This document shows, one piece after another, positions 15,187 to 19,571 of a DNA stretch of 19,571 bases. Each line of letters begins with the position of its first letter. Within the stretch, counting starts at the first letter, position 1. Location: assembly GCA_043101835.1 (NCBI GenBank), contig JBICHM010000088.1:1-19571 (forward strand). Direction: 5' to 3'. The position numbers and the translations under genes are program-made. The notes beneath the pieces were generated by a model that searched no databases, was not told the DNA's origin, and worked only from the letters and a program-made list of their open reading frames with translations. The stretch is from JBICHM01 sp043101835. Lineage in GTDB: Bacteria > Planctomycetota > Phycisphaerae > Phycisphaerales > UBA1924.

Positions 15187-15618
15187 ATGGCGAAGAAAGA
15201 AATTGTCGCGCAGTTCAAGATCATGGCTCCGGGCGGGCAGGCGACGCCTGCGCCCCCGCTGGGTCCCGTGCTTGGCGCCAACGGCGTCAACCCCGGCCAG
15301 TTCATCCAGCAGTTCAACGCTGCGACGGCCAAGCTCAACGGCAAGGTCGTCGGCTGCATCGTCACCGCCTACAAGGACCGCTCCTTCGACTTCGTCATCA
15401 AGTCGTCGCCGGCATCGGTCCTGATCAAGGAGGCGGCGGGCGTGCAGAAGGGCTCTGGCGAGCCCAACAAGAACAAGGTCGGCAAGATCACCAAGTCGCA
15501 GGTCGAGGCCATCGCCAAGGAAAAGGCGGAGGATCTCAACGCGGTCTCGGTCGAGTCGCAGATGCGCGTGATCGAGGGCACCGCCCGCTCCATGGGCATC
15601 ACTGTGGTGGAGGGCTGA
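15187..15618 (+). CDS. rplK: 50S ribosomal protein L11
   Basis: The protein has 143 residues, the standard length. L11 binds the GTPase-associated region of 23S rRNA at the base of the stalk and takes part in elongation-factor function and the stringent response. The N-terminal domain starts MAKKEIVAQFKIMAPGGQAT and has the PAPPLGPVLGANGVNPGQF segment with its conserved prolines. The C-terminal RNA-binding domain contains GKITKSQVEAIAKEKAEDLN and ends RSMGITVVEG. GGAGGTAGGAG directly precedes the ATG. It is first in the operon; secE and nusG, which precede rplK in many bacteria, are not found immediately upstream here. Confidence 0.98.
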   Translation: MAKKEIVAQFKIMAPGGQATPAPPLGPVLGANGVNPGQFIQQFNAATAKLNGKVVGCIVTAYKDRSFDFVIKSSPASVLIKEAAGVQKGSGEPNKNKVGKITKSQVEAIAKEKAEDLNAVSVESQMRVIEGTARSMGITVVEG

Positions 15619-15621
15619 TCC

Positions 15622-16347
15622 ATGCCGAACATCCGCACTCGCGCAAGCCGCAAGCACCGTCTCGCCAAGCGCGTCCGCGCCAACAACGAGAACATCCCCC
15701 AGAGCCCCGTCTCCGTTGAGGAGGCCGTCGCGGCTGTGAAGGGGTTCAAGGGCCCGAAGTTCGACCAGACGGTCGAGTGCTGCATCCACCTGGGCATCGA
15801 TCCCAAGCAGGCTGACCAGGCGGTTCGCGGCTCGGTGGCGCTGCCCAAGGGCATCGGCAAGAGCAAGCGCGTCGTCGCGTTCTGCTCCGGCGACGCGGTG
15901 GACGCCGCGCTCAAGGCCGGCGCCGTGCGCGCCGGCGGCGAGGAACTCGTCACCGAGGTCGAGAAGGGCTTCATGGATTTCGATGTCGCCGTCGCGACGC
16001 CGGACATGATGCGCGTCGTCAGCAAGCTCGGTCGCGTGCTCGGTCCGAAGGGCCTCATGCCCTCGCCCAAGGCCGGCACCGTCACCCCCGACGTCGCCAA
16101 GGCCGTCACCGAGTACTCGGCGGGCAAGATCGAGTACCGCAACGACAAGGGCGGCAACGTGCACGCGCCGGTCGGGAAGATGTCCTTCGCTGACGGCGAC
16201 CTCGTCGAGAACGTCAGCGCGTTCATCGCCACGATCGAGAAGGCCAAGCCCACCGGGGCCAAGGGCCAGTTTATCAAGCGGATCACCCTCAGCGGGACCA
16301 TGACCCCGGGCGTGCAGATCAAGCAGGCCGCGGTGGTCGAGGCCTGA
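15622..16347 (+). CDS. rplA: 50S ribosomal protein L1
   Basis: The protein has 241 residues, close to the usual ~230. L1 binds 23S rRNA at the mobile stalk near the E site and in many bacteria represses its own operon by binding the mRNA leader. The family signature is clear at about residues 117-149: DVAVATPDMM, LGRVLGPKGLMPSPKAGTV. The late GKMSF and GTMTPGVQI segments are also present. The ATG is 3 bases after the rplK stop, and its ribosome-binding site GGAGG lies within the last codons of rplK, so the two are probably translationally coupled. The N-terminus is basic and slightly longer than in E. coli. Confidence 0.97.
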   Translation: MPNIRTRASRKHRLAKRVRANNENIPQSPVSVEEAVAAVKGFKGPKFDQTVECCIHLGIDPKQADQAVRGSVALPKGIGKSKRVVAFCSGDAVDAALKAGAVRAGGEELVTEVEKGFMDFDVAVATPDMMRVVSKLGRVLGPKGLMPSPKAGTVTPDVAKAVTEYSAGKIEYRNDKGGNVHAPVGKMSFADGDLVENVSAFIATIEKAKPTGAKGQFIKRITLSGTMTPGVQIKQAAVVEA

Positions 16348-16375
16348 GCCCCCGAAGGCAGAAGCGAGAGCAGCC

Positions 16376-16921
16376 ATGAGCAAGTTCGTCAAGGAACTGA
16401 TGTCCCGCGACTACGCGGACCGGCTCGAAGGGGTTGAGAACGCCCTCGTCGTTTCGATCCGCGGCATCGACGCCAACACCAACAACCGCCTGCGGATGGG
16501 CCTGCAGCAGAAGGACATCCGCATCACCGTCGTGCGCAACAACCTGGCGCGCAAGACGTTCGACGAGGGCCCGCTGGCCGGCCTCGCGCCGGTGCTCGAA
16601 GGGCCCAGCGCGCTGGCCTACGGCGCCGAGAGCGTCATCGACGTGGCGCGCGAGCTCGTCAAGTGGGCCAAGGAAGTCCAGAAGCTCGAGCTCAAGGGCG
16701 CGATCCTCGACGGCATGCTCTTCGAGGGCAAGGACGGGGTCGAGCGTCTGAGCAAATACCCCACGCGCGAGGAGGCCCTCAGCGAGGCGGTCACCCTCAT
16801 CCTCAGCCCGGCCCGCAAGCTTGTCGGCCAGGTCAAGGGCCCCGGCGGACGCCTGCTCGGCGTCGTGAAGGCCATCGAAGAGAAGCTGGAGAAGGGCGAG
16901 ACCATCGCGAAGGTCGGCTGA
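16376..16921 (+). CDS. rplJ: 50S ribosomal protein L10
   Basis: The protein has 181 residues. L10 anchors the L7/L12 dimers to the ribosome through its C-terminal helix. The N-terminal globular domain contains VSIRGIDANTNNRLRMGLQQ and the VVRNNLARKTF segment, typical of the family; the middle has LKGAILDG; the C-terminal helix LLGVVKAIEEKLEKGE is the L7/L12-binding part. It starts 28 bases after rplA with a weak purine-rich ribosome-binding site. It is followed by a 159-bp gap before rplL, longer than usual in this operon, holding two small 6-bp stem-loops. Confidence 0.96.
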   Translation: MSKFVKELMSRDYADRLEGVENALVVSIRGIDANTNNRLRMGLQQKDIRITVVRNNLARKTFDEGPLAGLAPVLEGPSALAYGAESVIDVARELVKWAKEVQKLELKGAILDGMLFEGKDGVERLSKYPTREEALSEAVTLILSPARKLVGQVKGPGGRLLGVVKAIEEKLEKGETIAKVG

Positions 16922-17080
16922 GCCGAGCCTCGCGTCCGTTCATACAGGAGACACCGACTTCCGACTGGCCCCGTTCGACAGCGCCGGACCGACCGGCGAA
17001 GGGGTTAAAGGCTGAGCGTTTCGGCCCCTCTCGGAATCGATCACGCCGCACGGCGGCGTTTGCAGGAAAGAAGAAGACCC

Positions 17081-17452
17081 ATGAGCGACGAAGCCACGAA
17101 GACGTTCGACGCGAAGATCAGCAAGCTCGGCGACGAGCTGGCCGGCCTCACCCTCAAGGAGGCCGTCGATCTCAGCGATTACATGAAGGAGACCTACGGC
17201 ATCGAGCCGGCTGCCGGCGGCGCCGTGATGATGGCCGGCGGTGGCGGCGGCGGCGAAGCCGCGGCCGAGGAAGAGAAGGACTCCTTCGACGTTGTCCTCA
17301 CCTCCGGCGGCGACAAGAAGATCCAGGTCATCAAGGTCGTCCGCGAGGTCACCGGCCTCGGTCTCAAGGAGGCCAAGGACCTGGTCGACGGCGCCCCCAA
17401 GACGGTCAAGGAAGGCCAGTCCAAGGAGGACGCCGAGGCCCTCAAGGCCTAG
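17081..17452 (+). CDS. rplL: 50S ribosomal protein L7/L12, with premature in-frame TAG
   Basis: Translation from the ATG at 17081 (AGGAAAG 10-16 bases upstream) gives 123 residues to TAG at 17450. L7/L12 forms the flexible stalk that recruits translation factors. The N-terminal dimerisation helices (1-45), a Gly/Ala/Glu hinge (46-66) and the C-terminal factor-binding domain with TGLGLKEAKDLVDGAPK (91-107) are all present. The expected C-terminus does not stop at ALKA. After the TAG the same frame continues LEEAGGKVELK and reaches TAA at 17486-17488. With the TAG position filled, the protein would be 135 residues and match family members to the end. TAG is one base from AAG (Lys) or CAG (Gln), both plausible there. 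Truncation would remove the last strand of the C-terminal domain in an essential gene. Sequencing error, recent mutation or readthrough are the options. Confidence 0.9.
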   Translation: MSDEATKTFDAKISKLGDELAGLTLKEAVDLSDYMKETYGIEPAAGGAVMMAGGGGGGEAAAEEEKDSFDVVLTSGGDKKIQVIKVVREVTGLGLKEAKDLVDGAPKTVKEGQSKEDAEALKA

Positions 17453-17488
17453 CTCGAAGAGGCCGGCGGCAAGGTCGAGCTCAAGTAA
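17450..17488 (+). other. Continuation of rplL beyond the TAG codon
   Basis: TAG, then eleven sense codons for LEEAGGKVELK, then TAA, all in the rplL frame. The peptide is the canonical C-terminal end of L7/L12, so this segment was, or still is, translated as part of rplL. Confidence 0.9.
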
Positions 17489-17535
17489 CGCCTATACCCG
17501 GCTGGGGCGTTCCGCCCCGGGCGGCTCCGGACAGG

Positions 17536-17573
17536 GGTCGCGCCCGCACCCGTGCGGGCGCGGCCCTTTCTTT
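17536..17573 (+). terminator. Terminator or attenuator between rplL and rpoB
   Basis: A 13-bp stem (arms 17536-17548 and 17553-17565, one G-U pair, loop CCCG) is followed by CTTTCTTT. It lies about 50 bases after the rplL TAA. In E. coli a partial terminator sits at the same place and lowers rpoBC expression relative to the ribosomal proteins; a similar role is inferred. Confidence 0.8.
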
Positions 17574-17600
17574 GCGCGACAGCCCCGTTCGGCGCCCGCC

Positions 17601-17629
17601 TTGCAGGGGGCCCGTCCGGGGGGTATACT
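17601..17629 (+). promoter_or_regulatory. Near-consensus sigma70 promoter for rpoB
   Basis: TTGCAG (17601-17606), exactly 17 bases, TATACT (17624-17629). Transcription would start near 17636, giving a leader of about 109 bases before rpoB. It lies just after the terminator at 17536-17573. Confidence 0.75.
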
Positions 17630-17694
17630 GCCGGGCTCGGCGCGGTAGACGGTTTGATCAGCACGACCACCCACATCTAAGCCTTTCGGCGCGT

Positions 17695-17716
17695 GCCGCC
17701 GCCCACGAGCGGCGGC
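17695..17716 (+). other. Stem-loop in the rpoB leader
   Basis: An 8-bp perfect GC stem (17695-17702 and 17709-17716) with a 6-base loop ends 28 bases before the rpoB ATG. It has no T-run, so it is not a terminator. It could affect rpoB translation or mRNA stability. Confidence 0.4.
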
Positions 17717-17744
17717 GCCGGCGCTGTTCATCGCGAGGACCTCG

Positions 17745-19571
<1,827 letters not shown>

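Noticed and set aside
14938..16392. A 484-codon minus-strand open frame opposite rplK and rplA
   Set aside because: Antisense to two unmistakable ribosomal protein genes; composition is shadow-like.
17081..17488. Genome-wide reassignment of TAG to a sense codon
   Set aside because: Only one in-frame TAG was seen among about twenty genes, so the window cannot support a code change; the single site is reported as a finding instead.

Overview
The window is a GC-rich stretch of a bacterial chromosome with short intergenic gaps. The best lineage clue is the prepilin-like protein at 8132-9145. It pairs an N-terminal FTLVE methylation motif with a C-terminal H-X9-DG motif, a combination abundant in Planctomycetota. 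Several secreted proteins of unknown function fit that phylum, possibly the Phycisphaerae side, but I cannot place it more finely by eye. I see no CRISPR array, insertion sequence, phage gene, tRNA or rRNA. The gene content is housekeeping plus secreted or envelope genes.

Layout. 1-906: two tandem TlpA/thioredoxin-fold genes (the first cut by the window edge), closed by a strong hairpin terminator. 907-1978: a probable small lipoprotein and an HU/IHF-family DNA-binding protein. 1985-7135, all on the minus strand: a secreted serine hydrolase of the beta-lactamase/class C family, a small exported protein, class II fructose-bisphosphate aldolase and a secreted subtilisin-like protease. 7412-9145, plus strand: an exported Cys-containing protein and the H-X9-DG prepilin-like protein. 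9165-10814 minus: replicative helicase DnaB, divergent from pdxH (10916-11599). 11603-13778 minus: a tight three-gene unit (amidohydrolase-fold protein, lipoprotein, NAD(P)HX epimerase) joined by two 4-base GTGA overlaps. 13931-14980 plus: a Trp/Tyr-rich exported protein. 15187 to the end: the ribosomal/RNA polymerase cluster rplK-rplA-rplJ-rplL-rpoB, with rpoB running off the window.

The last block works as a unit: L11 and L1 of the 50S stalk regions, then the stalk proteins L10 and L7/L12, then the RNA polymerase beta subunit. A sigma70-like promoter precedes rplK. A terminator or attenuator followed by a second, near-consensus promoter separates rplL from rpoB.

The two observations most worth following are these. 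(1) rplL carries an in-frame TAG 12 codons before the family's usual C-terminus, the coding sequence continues perfectly to a TAA, and none of the other 19 gene ends in the window uses TAG. (2) The amidohydrolase-fold protein has lost every canonical metal-ligand position. I did not identify a clearly new multi-gene system.
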